Positions 10,851 to 23,300 of a stretch of DNA of 64,000 nt are shown here, piece by piece (position 1 is the stretch's first letter; every line of letters starts with the position of its first letter). The DNA comes from Triatoma infestans. Lineage: Eukaryota > Arthropoda > Insecta > Hemiptera > Reduviidae. The position numbers and the translations under genes were made by a program. Below the pieces are notes generated by a model that searched no databases, was not told where the DNA came from, and worked only from the letters and a program-made list of their open reading frames with translations. The stretch spans positions 27,184-91,183 of the forward strand of contig JAAEAF010002668.1 of assembly GCA_011037195.1 (NCBI GenBank), given 5' to 3'.

Positions 10851-11341
10851 TGTAGGGGGCCCACTACTACTTAAGTGGGCACTTGAAGTGGTCTACGGCT
10901 TTTCTCATACTTTTTCTTACTACTTTAAGAGAAAATATTTTCTTTGGGGGTTTTACCATTCAGTAAAGTCATTCTTCCATTCAGTAAAGTCAAATACTTC
11001 CGCTTGATATATTTGACCCAAAATCTTCGCGTCTGATGCGGTAATGGTGCCTGAATGCCTGGAATCCCAAATTTGAACTGCCTGCGACTTTTCGTTTAAA
11101 AAAATATTCTGTTAAAACACACCCACACACACACCCAGCGATCGCTAAAAACATTTTTTCTTCATATTAAGGGGATCCCAAAACATGTATTTCCGGTGCA
11201 ATACTCAATTTCGAAAATCTGGCACAATCGCAATACTTCCTCTTACTACAGGAATAAGAGAAAGTAAATAAAGTTTGGTGTAAAACACTCGAACGACTTC
11301 ATCTTACTGTGATTTACATAGTTATAATTAGTTAATTCTGT
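10850..11341 (+). repeat. Family 1: one copy, then the start of the next, head to tail
   Basis: A forward copy with tacttccgcttgatat, a CA tract and tttccggtgcaatactc ends at cttcctcttact / aataagagaaagta (11265). Only about 10 bp later tttggtgtaaaacactcg (11278) opens another forward copy, which is soon interrupted by the Family 2 element at 11342. The two are head-to-tail neighbours. Confidence 0.8.
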
Positions 11342-12209
11342 CAGAGACACTTTCCGTGGTAGCCTGCTTCAATTTGTGGTCATCGACCGGTTTCGGGCGT
11401 TCGCCCATCTTCAGGATGCGTTTTTCAGACAGTGTGACAATACAGACTTGCAGAGAGCAAATTTAGTTTACACACTGACTGGTGTTTTTAACTGTATTTA
11501 AAACTAAACTCTTAAACTAGGTCAAGGGGTATGGTCAGCTGGGTGGGAAAACACGTGTTTGGGTTGTTAAAGGGCAAATTTTCCTTACAATGGAAACAAC
11601 ACGTGGGGGTCTAATTTTTAAACTCTGTTGTTGGAGGGAGATTTACTTTACAAAACTAAAAAATAAAATATAAAAATATAAAATTAAATTAAATAACGAT
11701 TTAAACTAACATAATTTTAAAATTAAGCGATTTTTATATTATTATAATTATGCATTCCAGTCAATATTTCACTTTTCACACAACATTCACATACGGCATC
11801 CACGCACGCATGTATACCTAAATATGGTTTTTTATAATTAAGTTTTTTATAATTATGCATTCCACTCAATATTTCACACAATATGCATTCACACAACATT
11901 CACATACGCCATCCACGCACGCATGTATATGGTTTCTTATAATTAAGTTTTTACAATTATGCATGTATGTGGTTTCTTATAATTAAGTTTTTATAATTAT
12001 GCATTCCACTCTTATTTCTCCCTTTCACACAATAATTCACATACGCCATCCACGCAAGCATGTATATCTAAATATGGTGTTTTATAATTAAGTTTTTTAT
12101 TATGCATTCCACTCAACATATCACCTTTTTACACAACATTTACATACATCATACATCATCCAAATACGCGCGCATACTTATTTACGCCCATAACCAACCA
12201 CCACAACAA
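11342..12209. mobile_element. Family 2 element, long form
   Basis: Flanked by an exact 10-bp duplication, ttaattctgt (11332-11341 and 12210-12219). The left end is the arm shared with 41694-41984 and 51382-51668 (cagagac, ttccgtggtagcctgc, gaccggtttcgggcg). The right end is the shared tail aaccaaccaccacaacaa. Instead of the second palindrome arm, the middle holds about 700 bp that includes a 105-bp tandem repeat. No coding sequence was found. Class unknown; the asymmetric tail and roughly 10-bp duplication argue against a simple cut-and-paste element. Confidence 0.8.
11743..12185. repeat. Tandem repeat of about 100-140 bp, four units, inside Family 2
   Basis: Units begin at about 11743, 11848, 11990 and 12089 with ataattatgcattccactc-like sequence, followed by cacacaacattcacatacg, ccacgcacgcatgtat and ataattaag. 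Units differ by small indels and substitutions. Confidence 0.8.
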
Positions 12210-12219
12210 TTAATTCTGT

Positions 12220-12580
12220 TCTAACATAGATGTTTTTCTTGTCTTCAAGATAGTATGTGCATCGGAGAATCTAAAAATAAATATAAACCCCAGTTTTCAG
12301 GTTTTGAAGCAAATTTACCTCTGAAACTTTTATTAGAAAAAAAAGAAAATGGAAACAAAGTAGGACACTTAAGTATGACAATTTGATGACAAAGTATGAA
12401 CTCAAAGAGTGAATAATATCGTTATAATGGAAATAACACAACGGTGGGGGAAACAGAGGTGTCACAGTCGGGCAGAAAACTCACAAAAAGTAATCATGTA
12501 ATTATGAATTACGTGGTGTTTTAAAAAAAAGAATTCTGTTTAAGAAATAATTGGAAAAAATGAGAGAAAGTAAAAATATT
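12220..12580. other. Intergenic, no gene seen
   Basis: Mixed sequence on the right of the Family 2 insertion, possibly a degraded Family 1 continuation. No gene supported. Confidence 0.4.
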
Positions 12581-13486
12581 AAAAACACGACTTTCTCTTA
12601 CCCTAATTAATATAAATTTAATCAAGAAATTTTCTTTAAAATTGTAACGTTAAAATTGTTAACTGGGCTGGACATAAAAATGGTGGTGGGGATTTTAATT
12701 GGGCCTTATGTGAACATCAAATTCAAAATTTTTTACGATACATTTATTTCTAATTAATAGTAGTCTACATACACACTATATTGATGATAGAGTCGTATAA
12801 TAAATTGAATTGGCCACTTTAGAGGAAAGCATGACCTACCTCCCTCTCTCCCTCACTACAAAAACCCGTTAAAATGAATTTATTTGGAAAATTGTTTAAA
12901 AACATAATGATAGATCTCCGTATGTATGGGGAGTTTACCAAGTATAATGAAACTCGTTTGGGTCTTTATAGAGGAAGTCGCAAAAAAAAATGGAAAAAAA
13001 AACGCGATAAAGTTGTAGTACTTCCGGTGAACCGATTTTTTCAAAATTCGCAATTTCGATGTCAAATTTCATTATAATTAATACTACATAGACGATAGAA
13101 TGTTACAAAAAACTGAAATTACACTAGTGGAAAATATATCCCACACTCCTCCCCCTAAAACCTCTCGTAGTGGAATTTTCCCTATAAAATGTTTGAAATA
13201 AAAGTTGTAGCTCTATATATATATTTATTAGTTAACATGTAGGAAGTTGAAAGAAAATCGTTGGAGTTGTTTTTGAAGAAAAATCGCCTAAAAACCTGAA
13301 AAATCAATTCGGTAAAGTATCAACTTCCGGTTGACCGATTTTGATCAAAACTTTAGTGTCGGGTCCGCATGCTAGCACTTAAAACTAAATATTGAGTTTG
13401 AACTTCTGCGATTTTCCGTTTTTCAGTTATGCTGAGTACACATACACACCACACACAGAGCACAGAGTGTGTGTATGCTGCGTGTA

Positions 13487-13565
<79 letters not shown>

Positions 13566-13640
13566 CTAATTTCTAAAAATCATTTTTCCGTACTCCCGGT
13601 TATCCCCAGAATCAAAAAGGCTTCGTATATATACGTGCTG
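12580..13640 (+). repeat. Family 1 copy, forward, multi-module
   Basis: Begins aacacgactttctcttac (left end partly lost) and contains modules with acttccggtgaacc (13020) and acttccggttgaccg (13324), about 305 bp apart, then the microsatellite and a degraded 3' box. The open frames seen here are A/T-rich shadows of the repeat. Confidence 0.8.
13455..13562. repeat. (TG)n/(GA)n microsatellite
   Basis: TG-rich from about 13467, pure (TG)n to about 13532, then (GA)n to 13562. It occupies the site where Family 1 copies usually carry a CA/TG tract. Confidence 0.95.
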
Positions 13641-14106
13641 TAAGCAATATATATTTGAAGGAAAAACGTTGGACCTGTTTTTGAGAGAGATCACGAAAAA
13701 CTTAGGAACCTGTTCCGGTTAACCAGTTTTCCTTAAACTGGGAATTCTAGCAATAAATTTAATTGACTTTAATATTATTTAGGAAAAATAACCATTAAGT
13801 GCATAGAAATAGCAGGATTTCAATAGATATAGTATGTTGCATTTCCATCCAGAAGTTCACAAAATCAATTTTGCCAGATAAATGTAAAATGTCCTAAGAA
13901 AAATCAAAATTTGTGCTGTGCTCGAAAAAGATAAAAAAAATAATGCAGAAAACTATTTAGTAACGTCGCATTTGCGCAATTAACAGAAATTTTTATGTCG
14001 AATCCCGTAGCTATATCTGCTAAACAGAATATCAAGTTTCAGCTTTTTTGCTATTTTGTTCACACACACACACACATGTGTATATATATATATATATATA
14101 TATACT
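13640..14106 (+). repeat. Family 1 copy, forward, left part
   Basis: Modules at 13660-14060 (gttccggttaaccag; atcccgtagctatat) run into a CA/TA microsatellite (14062-14105). The copy resumes after the LINE at about 15190 and ends near 15381. Confidence 0.7.
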
Positions 14107-15189
14107 TATATTATTATTATTATTATTATTATCAAAACGGGTGCCCAAAGGCGCGGGACCTAAGCCTATGTGGCTCTTATCCCACCGATACCCCCCTGAC
14201 CCCTTAATTAATCTCTCCCGATAACTTGCCGGTTAATCTGCAATATCCCAAGATATCCCTAAACTCCAACTCGCCTAGGCAATCCTGGAGAGTGGTGTCC
14301 TCCCAAATATACGAAACCTAGTTCCAGCGAAACGGGGACACTGACATAAGTAGTGATACACCGTTTCCCTAACTCCGTCATCACAGTTCGGACAAATGGG
14401 ACTCGGCGTCCTCCCTATGTTGAACAAGTGACTGGACACCCAAGTGTGTCCAGTCACTATCCCCACCAAGGTCCTCAAACCCGTCCTACTAAGAGACTGC
14501 AGATACTCCGAAATTCCCTGCTTGCTTGCCTTTATGAATCTTTTAGCTTGGAGGCACCCCTGCGTATCCCCCCCGCGTTTCTCCAAAGCTCTCGTCTCCC
14601 AAAGTCTAATCTGTTTGTCGCGAAACGTCTTTGTAACGGCCAGGACTGGTTCAGGACCACAAAATGGTAATGATGATCCCTCCCTGGCCAGCCGATCCGC
14701 CCTCTCATTGCCCTCTATTCCCGCATATCCGGGTATCCAATAGAGATGCACCTTACCCCTCCGAGCCAAAGCGTTAAGCCTTCTCCTACATTCTCACATT
14801 AATTTCGAACTCCACCAAGGCTTACTCAAAGCCCTTAGTGCGGCTTGACTATCGGAGAAAATCCGCACTTCCTTAAACTCTCCTAGCCACTCCCCCACAA
14901 GGTGGCATCATTCAATGATGCGCACCACCTCAGACTGGAAAACAGTGGCCAAACCACCTAAGGCCACCGAACTCCCTCTATCCAACTCCTGAAACCATGC
15001 TCCCGCCCCCGACAGGCCAGTACCCTCCTGCCTAGAGCCATCTGAATAGCAGCGAATAATACCGCTGCCCGACTCCGTTGGCCTCGTGAGGTTATCATCC
15101 CCTATACTGCCAATCGTAATCTCATAATCTCTCTCAAATCCCCATTTCTTGCTCGTCTCATCAAGTTTGGATAGCAAAAATAGTTTCAC

Positions 15190-15190
<1 letters not shown>
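14107..15190 (-). mobile_element. 5'-truncated LINE with RNase H (I-like)
   Basis: On the minus strand it runs from an abrupt start in a TA/GA microsatellite (about 15190) through RNase H coding sequence, a GC-richer 3' UTR (14274-14134) and a (TAA)n tail (14133-14107). A TAA-repeat tail instead of poly(A) is typical of the I clade. Both flanks are TA microsatellite of a Family 1 copy, so any target duplication is hidden. Confidence 0.85.
14275..15189 (-). pseudogene. LINE ORF2 C-terminus: RNase H and CCHC region
   Basis: One frame carries the whole RNase H domain: YSDGSRQ (first Asp), FQSEVVRIIE (Glu), IFSDSQAALRAL (second Asp) and GIEGNERADRLA (last Asp). In the fourth block the usual His is Tyr (WIPGYAG). 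Downstream CPNCDDGVRETVYHYLCQC is the C-terminal Cys/His motif of such ORF2 proteins. Two in-frame TGA codons, at 14908-14910 and 14794-14796, interrupt it, so it is dead. RNase H would degrade the RNA strand during reverse transcription. The RT domain itself is not in this copy. Confidence 0.88.
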
Positions 15191-15230
<40 letters not shown>

Positions 15231-15385
15231 GGAGTGAGAGAATACAAAAACAGATTAATCACTAAACAATTTTTTGTGTCCTCATGTGATTTTTAGGAAC
15301 ATGCATTCCCGGTTAAATGTGAATTTTAAAAAAAATGTGAATTATCGCCATAACTTTCCCTTACAGTAGTAAAAGAAAGTAAGGC
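15190..15385 (+). repeat. Family 1 copy, right part after the LINE
   Basis: TA and GA microsatellite, then the 3' boxes cattcccggttaaatg and ctttcccttacagtagtaa, ending gaaagtaag at about 15383. Confidence 0.7.
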
Positions 15386-15840
15386 AATGCTTCAGAAGAG
15401 CAGATGCAGGTTGCAAAATATGGCAAAGAAAAGTTTATTTTTTTTACTTCAACAAAGTTTTATACGTTTTGTTTGTATAAAAGTTATTAACTCAAGAAAG
15501 CAAAGAGCAAAGGATATTAATCGAATTACTTTCAACTATTCGTCAACTAGTTGCTTTTTAGCGTTATTGAATAATTTAGTTTTATAGATTACTTTTCCTG
15601 TCTCGGCCATTTCTATAGTTTTAGCAATGGCACACTTTTCTTTTGTGTCATTTGGTAGTCTCGTCGCAATTCTCAGTAACTACCCAACTGTCTATTGAAA
15701 TATTTAATAGCAGATGACGTCACATTGTCTACTGTCAATTATTACTGTGTTATTTCCAATCACTTTAACCTCATCAATTCTTATTAATGCAATTGGTTTA
15801 ATGGCAATAGTAACTGTCTTCCACCATATCGTTGACCCTT
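15385..15840. other. Intergenic, no gene seen
   Basis: AT-rich; an open frame of 66 codons (15387-15587, plus) starts at the repeat end and resembles nothing recognised. Confidence 0.4.
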
Positions 15841-16210
15841 CCCTATTTACGGTGGAATATCAATTTTTACGGTGAAATTTGTAAATAAATGTGATAGGCA
15901 TTTATGTGTGTAGAGAGTTATGCGGAATTTAAAGAAAATCGTTGAATTCATTTTCGCGAAAATCGGAAACAAACTGTAAGAACCAATTTTAGCAAGGTCA
16001 CACTTTTGGATTTTACTCGAAATCGTTTTGCCCAGATCCAATGCTGATGATACCTGAAAGGATTATAAGTTTGTCCTTTTTGCGGATATTTGTTTTGAGA
16101 TATTTTGTTCACTAAAAATTATTTTTCCGTAATTAGAGGTTCCTCAAAATACTAAGTATTACTGGTGAAAATTCGTCCACTTCCTGTTTACCAGGAATAA
16201 TAAAAATAAT
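15840..16210 (+). repeat. Family 1 fragment, forward
   Basis: Carries aaataaatgtgatagg, aaagaaaatcgttga, the cacttttggattttac variant of the CCGG box and a degraded hairpin (acttcctgtttaccagg). Confidence 0.7.
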
Positions 16211-18170
16211 ATAAAATAAGTGAAAACAATAAAGGAAAAGAAGAAGAAAAAGAGACGAGAAAAAATATGTAAATTTTGCCAAACAGGAAAATGAAATATT
16301 GAATTATGTTAACTACTTTTATATATATATAGATATATATGTATTTTAATATATATGTAAAACTACCTTAAATATATATGGAAGTTTAGTTTAGGTTTCA
16401 AGCGGAAATAATGTTTTCCTTTGTGTGTGTGTGTGTGTGTGTGTATTTGATCAAGAAATATCTGCTAGAAAGAGAAATTCAAACACTTGACGTTGTGAAT
16501 GTTTTTATGTGTGTTCCTGTATCGTATACATAGTGAGTGTTTACAAAAACAAAAAAAAAAATACAAATAAAAGAATGGAGAAAATAAATGTGTAGTGGGG
16601 AAAGGGAGGGGGAAAAGAAAATGATGAGAAATTTCTTCAATAATTCTACCTTTAGATTTCTTCCTCTAGGAATACCTATGTTATATGCTTCATATCTGAA
16701 GATGAATTTCTTCTTAGTATAGCCATGTTACTGAAACAAGTGTAATGGTAGGGATGCTGTTGGTGATTGAAATGAATACTCATGAATTTTACTATTTGCA
16801 CTTTAATAGACAATTTTTATTTACTTACTGGGTGTGGTGGTGGAAGGAAGGTATATATGAAAGAGTTAGAGTGACCGACCGATGAGTGATAACGTTGTTA
16901 TGGTTGGCTGAAGTGTCTCGCTTGAAAAGCGATAGACCACTAATTAGAACGCCATTGTTCTAACAATTGTCTAGCTAGTATGGTCTGTAATTTCTGAGCA
17001 GTAAAACGATTTTTTGACAGAGAGCTGAGTGTTGAGAGTTGATTTTTTTCCTAAAAGCTATCACTTGATATAACTCTTAGAGGGTAGTGTAATAAACTCA
17101 GTAGCCTCATGCCAATTCCAGACTGCTGTTTTCTTCTTTGGCAGTGACTTTGCGAATGTCGAATTTAGACTCTGTATTGGTATCGTTTATTGATACCGGA
17201 AGTTGAAGTGACGAGTAAGAGTAAGAGATTGTTAATTAGAGAGATTAGAGAGTTGGTATTCGAAATGCGTACTACTGATTTATAAAAATATACTATATTT
17301 TAACAAATAATTTAAAGAGATATAAAATAGAAAACTAAGATGCACAATTGTAAATAACTATAAGAATTATAAAATGAATATAAAATATTAAAGAAGTTAG
17401 TAAAGTGTTAAAACCTTAAATAGGGACGCGCTCGCGATGTGAGATGGTGCTTCTGATCTGAAAACTGATGTAGACGTTTGATGCCTGAGTCGAACTGAAT
17501 CCCTCCTCCAGTGTGGAGCGATGTGTTATATTTGCATCACTCACACATCGACGCTGATGTGTAAGTACGTGTAACACTAAGACATCTCTTGTGGTATATT
17601 GACCCTAGGGGAGGTCAGTAGTTAACAAGGGCTGATTTGGCCGGGGTGGCGACGCTTTGTTAACAGATGGTGGGCCAGGTAGGCCAGTAAGGTTTTATCT
17701 CTTGACTGTATATTGACCCTTTTGAAAGAAATACAAAAAGGGTTTGCCGCGGTTCATGACCTGCAGGTAGCGGCTGGCTGGACCCTTTTCCAATTTCCAA
17801 CCACTAGTTGTAATTTTTAGATTTATTTAAAAATGATCTCTTCTTTTTTTCTTGCTATCGCTATCACATCACACTCTTCAAGTATTAGTTTTTTAACTGG
17901 CTAAAGTCCCCGAAGATTGTCATCTTTTTACTTTTTTATACTATTTCTGTTTGGTAACTTGAAAATTGTTGCCGATTTGTTCGTTCAGCGCAGTGCGCAT
18001 GTCAGAGATTGGCAAGAACTTGTTCAACAAAAGTATATAGCACTGTTGGGCTAGTTTCAGCGACAGGTAGACTTCAGCGCTTCTTGCCATTTGTGGTGAA
18101 TTTCCTCAACAGAGGAAATTGTTTATTCCATTACATAACCACTTAACATAACTCAGCTTCCGGAAGACAC
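16210..18170. other. Long unassigned interval, no gene seen
   Basis: About 2 kb outside recognised repeats. It has a TG microsatellite (16422-16445), a TATA-like ggtatatatgaaag at 16849 and a possible poly(A) signal aataaa at 17089, which would suit a decayed LTR, but no LTR ends were found. At 17585-17790 a GC-richer stretch holds two tatattgaccct motifs (about 17595 and 17707) with ggccggggtggcgacg between. No coding similarity. Confidence 0.4.
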
Positions 18171-19110
18171 AGAAAAGATCAAATTTTCCGGAAAAAAAAA
18201 CGTTGTAAGTGAAAGTGGATAGGGTTGTAATAATAAGATTCAAGGAAAATGTTTAAGGAAAATTGCGACAAAAAAACCTAAAAGCATTCCCTTAAAGTTA
18301 ACTCGCACTTCCGGTTAACTGATTTCCCACAAATTTTATATTTATTTAAGAAATTTAATTTTTCTTCAGAATTGTACAATTAGTATAATCGATCGGTATT
18401 CCGAAACAGGACTTTAGTGGGTAGCCGAAGATCATCACTTCCTCTGAAATCTCAAACATAAATTTTTCTGGAGAATCGTTTCTATTATAAAGTGATAGGA
18501 CTAAATCTGCGTGATATTAGTGCGCAAAGTTAGTATAACTGTTTTTGAGGAAAATTCCAAAAAGCTGAAAAACCTATTCTGTAAAATTGGACTTCCGGTT
18601 AACTGATTTTCTTCAAAGTCTATCAATGCTTGTAATTAATATTAATACTATGTTAAGTGGTAACCCATATTGTAGCGGAAAAGATGACGCTACTGTTCCC
18701 CCAAAATCTCCTAAAAAAAAAAAAAGAGCAATTTTTCCGGGAAAACGTTTCGAAAAAAAGTGATAGGTATTTATGTGTGCAGATAATGCACGAAGTTTGA
18801 AGAAAATCGCTGGAGCCGTCTCTGCAGGAAATCACTGAAAAACTGAAAAAAAAAATCACCAGTGGAAGTCACACTTTCGGTTGATGGATTTTTGCTCGAA
18901 ATCTTTGTGTCTGATACTGTGGTAGTAGGCTAAACGGAATATCAAAATTGAGCTTCCTTATGACTATTCGTTTTTGAGATATTCTCAAAAAAGCACAGTA
19001 ACAAACACACATTATATCAGGGGACCTCAAAACATGTGAAATCTCAATTTTTAGAAAATCTGTCGCCATAGCAATACTTCCTCTTACATGCAGTAATAAA
19101 AGCAAAGAAC
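18170..19110 (+). repeat. Family 1 copy, forward
   Basis: Modules with cacttccggttaactg (18306) and acttccggttaactg (18590), 284 bp apart, then a third with cactttcggttgatgg, a 3' box and cttcctcttacatgcag. Confidence 0.8.
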
Positions 19111-19345
19111 AGAAAAATAAATCACTCATTCGCACATTTCGATGTTAGACTTGGACCGAAACCATAACGTCAGATGCAATTATCTTACCAAAACCAAAAA
19201 TGAAATTTGAGTTTCCAGAGTAACTCCTCTATTTACTGGACCAATCTCTAAAAAATTATTTTTAGATTCCAGCGGAGTCAAAATTATTAATTTCCTAATG
19301 AACACGATTGTAGTACTTTCCCTTTCAGTAGTGAGTTGAGTTATT
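19110..19345 (+). repeat. Family 1 3' fragment, degraded
   Basis: Follows head to tail: gatgttagacttggacc, agattccagcggagtc and tttccctttcagtagtga match the last third of the family weakly. Confidence 0.5.
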
Positions 19346-19560
19346 AATTTTCTCATTTCTGAGTATTTATAAAAACGTAAGTCTGATAAGGAACTTTACA
19401 AGTTTTAATAAGTTAATTAATTAAAAAAAATTAACATTTTACACAAAGTTGATTTAACTTTTCTTCCTTGTCAAATGTTTATAATTGCTTTTCCCTGCAA
19501 ATTTAATATTATTTCTTTTGAATAATAAAAAAAAAAAAAAAGTGCTGGTCCCATCTTTTA
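19345..19560. other. Intergenic, no gene seen
   Basis: AT-rich, with an A-run at 19528-19541. Confidence 0.4.
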
Positions 19561-20930
19561 AGACAGTTTTTTAATTTTAAGTTGGCAGTGTTTCACATCA
19601 GATTGTTTTTTACTTTCTCTTACTGTTTAATAATCGTGTCAAATTTTCGAATCGAGTTTTTCACCGGAAATACAAGTTTTGAGGTGTTCTAAGTCCTTAA
19701 TTATTAGAAAATAATGTGTCTGCGGATGTGAACAGCATACGCACAGCATGAACAGCTCAGTCAAAAACGAAAAATAGCAAAAGTTCAAACTTGAAATTCC
19801 GTTTAGGTATCACACTGTGATGGATGCAAGAAACATACAAAATATATTAAATTATAAACAAATCAAAAATATCAAGAATATGTGACAATTCCCTAGCAAA
19901 AGGACATTTCAGGTAGAAAAGTACAGTTATTGGAAAAGTTGATCAACTTTCATAACATTGTACTACTCCCTTCACCTCACAGAGGAGAAAGTGAACGAAC
20001 AATCAGAAGACATTCTTTCCAGGCCAGATTTGTTGTAGACACCAAGGAGAACACATCAGGACTTTGCCAGTTATAAGTTATAACATAAGAGTTTATTATA
20101 AGCTTATTATTGTGATATTTTAAAGTAACTTAATTTCTCTTAGAGAATATATCTATTTTAAAAACAGTTGTGCTCCCTTGATTATCTCAAACATGCATAC
20201 AAGCCCTTTTACAAAACCGCTCGTGCTACTAGAAACATACAACACATCACCAATCACATTTCAACACACTAAGTTATCTATCAAAATTCCTTCACCGGAA
20301 GTACCACTTTATTAATTTTTTTTTTTTTTACTTTTTTGCAATTTTCTCAAAAATGACTCCAACGGCTTTTCTTTCATCTTGGAATATCAATTACACATAC
20401 GAATAGGTATAATTTTTATTTGAAACATTTCATTTATGGGAAAATTCATTTATGGCGGCTTTTAGGGAAGCGGGATTATATTTTCTTATAAAGTGCTATT
20501 TCCGTTTATTCTACAATAATTCTATCATCTAAATAATAGTAATTAGAATTTAATATGTTGTAAAAATTCCGAGTTTGAAGAAAATCAGTTAACCGGAAAT
20601 GCATTTTTACTTATCATTTATTCCAGTTTTCTACGATTTTTTTTTCCCCATAAAAACATCGACGAATTTCATTAAATTTGTTACAGTCACTAAGAATCAG
20701 ACCCTATCACTTTTGTTAGAACGCTTTTTTTTTTGAAAAAGTTCCTTTAAAGAATTTTTCAGCTTTTCAGCGCGAGGGGAGTGTGTTTGGTTTCTTTAAA
20801 AAAGTCATTTTATTAAGTTTAAATTCTTCAATTGATATAAAATTAAAGACAGGCAAACATTTAGTAAAAAGGATAAGTTTTAAGAAAGTTGGCCAGTAAA
20901 CTCCTCTCAGTAAACTACGGTTAAAGAGTG
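19560..20930 (-). repeat. Family 1 copies, inverted, hosting a solo LTR
   Basis: A left-end relic, agtgtttcacatcagattg (19569), is followed at once by ttttttactttctcttac (19604), the start of a full inverted copy: two inverted copies head to tail. The second is interrupted by the LTR 19818-20266 and continues with caccggaagtaccac (20295) to about 20930 (gagtgtttcacaat). Confidence 0.8.
19818..20266. mobile_element. Solo LTR, family L1, copy A
   Basis: Starts TGATGGATGCAAGAAA and ends CA, flanked by cactg (19813-19817) and cacta (20267-20271), a 5-bp duplication with one change. It aligns over its length with 40796-41292: shared gcaaaaggacatttcagg, ttgttgtagacacc, tattgtgatattttaaag and agcccttttac. 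Removal restores a continuous Family 1 sequence. No internal region is attached. Orientation is not established. Confidence 0.82.
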
Positions 20931-21665
20931 TTTCACAATATAGTTTTTGTCTATCTATTGAATCTTTTGGAATCCGTTTAATACGGCCGTTTATAATACT
21001 ACGCGTATTTAGACCATTTAAACAAGTTCTACTAGATTCTATATCTCACTCACCCCCCCTCTCATGTGTAGCTCGCGACAGCTTACAAAAGACACTTGAA
21101 AATACTTGAGAGAGAACTTAAAAATGATGTTCTACAATACATCCGCAAACCCCTTGTTTACACTGCACGGCCATGTCCAACTCTATTCCTAAACTTGATA
21201 TGTTGAATATTCCAGACTTCATGAATTTGCATAAGCTCTCCCTCCTGTATTCATTAAAATGTTAATTTGGCCAAAAATTGGGACATTCTTTAACATATTC
21301 TACTAAATACAATATAAATATTAAAATATTTAATGGTGTTTACATAAAACCCTAACCTAACCAGATTATATAACTTTACATTTTAATGTAGGGGAAATTT
21401 TTTTGGACATGAGGTGGATGTTTTATAACTCCGATACATAGTCTATTATTATACAAAGAGGTATCTTTTGTTAGTTGCCGATCTGTTGTACTACATGAAC
21501 ATCTCTCCGGGCATTTAATTTCCTGTCTGCCTTGTATCTTAGCTGTCTCGTCACTTCCCCCATTTTAGAGAGAAATCTTCTTCTTATTTTGTTTCTACTT
21601 CTATTGTATTTCTATTTATTCACTTGGAGATTGCTACGTTTAATTATTTTCTGTTTTTCATTATT
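20930..21665. other. Intergenic, no gene seen
   Basis: Includes acatttaaaattcct-like AT-rich sequence and one ccctctcatgtgtagctcg stretch. Nothing recognised. Confidence 0.4.
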
Positions 21666-22235
21666 TATTTTCACATTACAGCTGTAAGAGGTTGCGATTG
21701 CGATTATATTAAATTTTAAATTGAATTTTTTTACCGGAATACATTGTTTTATATCCTTAAATAGGAGAAGAAAAATGTTTGGGGAAAGGGGTAGGGTTGT
21801 GTTTTCCTGTGAAGTGCTATTTCAATGTATTAAATAACATTAAATATGTTGCCAATATTTCGAGTTTGAAGAAAATCGGTTAATCCGGAAATACGTTTCT
21901 ACTGAACAGTTTTTTCAGTTTTCGCAGTTTTCTCCATAAAAAACACCAACGAAATTTCATTAAATTTGGGACACTATCTGTGGAATTAATTGGTTTGAAA
22001 CTTTATTCCAAGAAAGTTCATTTAAACAAGTTTTGTGGATGGGAGGAGGGATGGAAGACTTTCCTCAAACAAAGTCATTTTATTAAGCTTAGATGCTCCT
22101 ATTGATGTAGAACTGAAGTCAAACTTTTAAGTAAAAATTATTAGTTCGAAAAAAATGTTATTAATTACAAATTTATTAAATGAGTAAGAGTAAGTCATGT
22201 GAGAGTGCCACATCAGATTTTTTGTTTTATATTTA
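21665..22235 (-). repeat. Family 1 copy, inverted, internally shortened
   Basis: Opens cattacagctgtaagagg (degraded hairpin), has tttttaccggaata and a single module, and ends gagtaagagtaagtcatg, tgagagtgccacatcagatt, the true left end of the family. Confidence 0.8.
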
Positions 22236-22793
22236 AATCTGCCGCCAATTAAACATACAATAAACAAATAAAGGTTATTTAGAATTATAATCATTACAGC
22301 AAGAACATGACGTGTGATTGTAACACGTTAAATTTTTGTTTATTCCTTTTTATTCTATTAATAGCACATCAACGCCTTTCGCGACTGGTCTCAAAATAAA
22401 AATAACAGTGAAAAAAACTGTCAACAGATTTTACACAGTTACCTCTTCTGGTGTACAATATCCATGGCATAGAATTGTTAACAGCAGAATAATAACCATG
22501 GAACAGATGACACACAGTAGTAGGTAGTATTACGTCATTTCCACCTCCCTCAGGATCTACGTCAATAAGTTAAGTGCCATTTCTTGTCCGGACAGCACCC
22601 ATCCTCCAATCAGTTATATTGTTTAGGAGGAATTTTCAAACAAAAATGGGCATCCATTAATAGGTTTAATTGAATTAAATCATTTCTATTCATTGTAAGA
22701 ATTCAATTACTTTATTATGTAAGGCCCACCTAGATTACAATTCTAAACATAATATCTTTAGAAAAAATAATAAAAAAAAATATATATATTAAT
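22235..22793. other. Intergenic, no gene seen
   Basis: No repeat or coding similarity recognised; open frames are short. Confidence 0.4.
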
Positions 22794-22835
22794 TTTTACT
22801 TTCTCTTATTCGTAGAAAGTGATCGTGCCAGATTT
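22793..22835 (-). repeat. Family 1 end, inverted
   Basis: tttactttctcttattcg and agtgatcgtgccagattt, the first 40 bp of an inverted copy, cut off by LINE sequence. Confidence 0.65.
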
Positions 22836-23300
22836 ACTAAATACCCAGACGCCATAAACATAAGAAAGGCCAACTCATCGAATGCTTGGCTAAAAACAAC
22901 TTCTGCATGTATATAGGTTGGAAAGCAGCGTGAACCATATACATCTCTGCCTCACGCCTCTCAAAATAAGTATATTTTTTAAATATCTCTTTCCCAGATT
23001 TACGTTGGCTTCTTGTCGATGATAAAGGTTTGAAATCAGTCGCATGTCCTTGCCAACCATCCTTAGATCCGTCAAAATTCTTCATCATCTCCCCATACTG
23101 TATCCCAATCAAATACTTTTTCATAGTCCAGAAAACAAGCATAGAAACTTACAGACACATTGTGGCATCTCTGTGCCAGGACATTAAAGCTGAATAAAAG
23201 ACTCCCTGGTTCCAAAATCTCCTTGAAAACCAAATTAGATTCTACCCAATTTATATGAATACTGGTATGCCTGAATTGCTTCCGCACGTTCAAGTGGGTT
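22836..23300 (-). pseudogene. LINE reverse transcriptase fragment
   Basis: Three minus-strand frames tile one RT: FSFNVLAQRCHNVSVSFYAC followed by FLDYEKVFDW (motif A), then DLRMVGKDMRLISNLYHRQE, then ILRGVRQRC (motif B, normally RGVRQGC) and LLSNLY. The order is that of the widespread insect LINE RTs with the FIDYEKAFD motif. Motif C (YADD) is not reached; the sequence ends at the junction with Family 1. Frameshifts near 23240 and 23075 make it dead. The 5' flank is lost too. Confidence 0.85.

Noticed and set aside
13392..13643. 83-codon frame with CVCV and RERE runs
   Set aside because: Translation of the TG/GA microsatellite.
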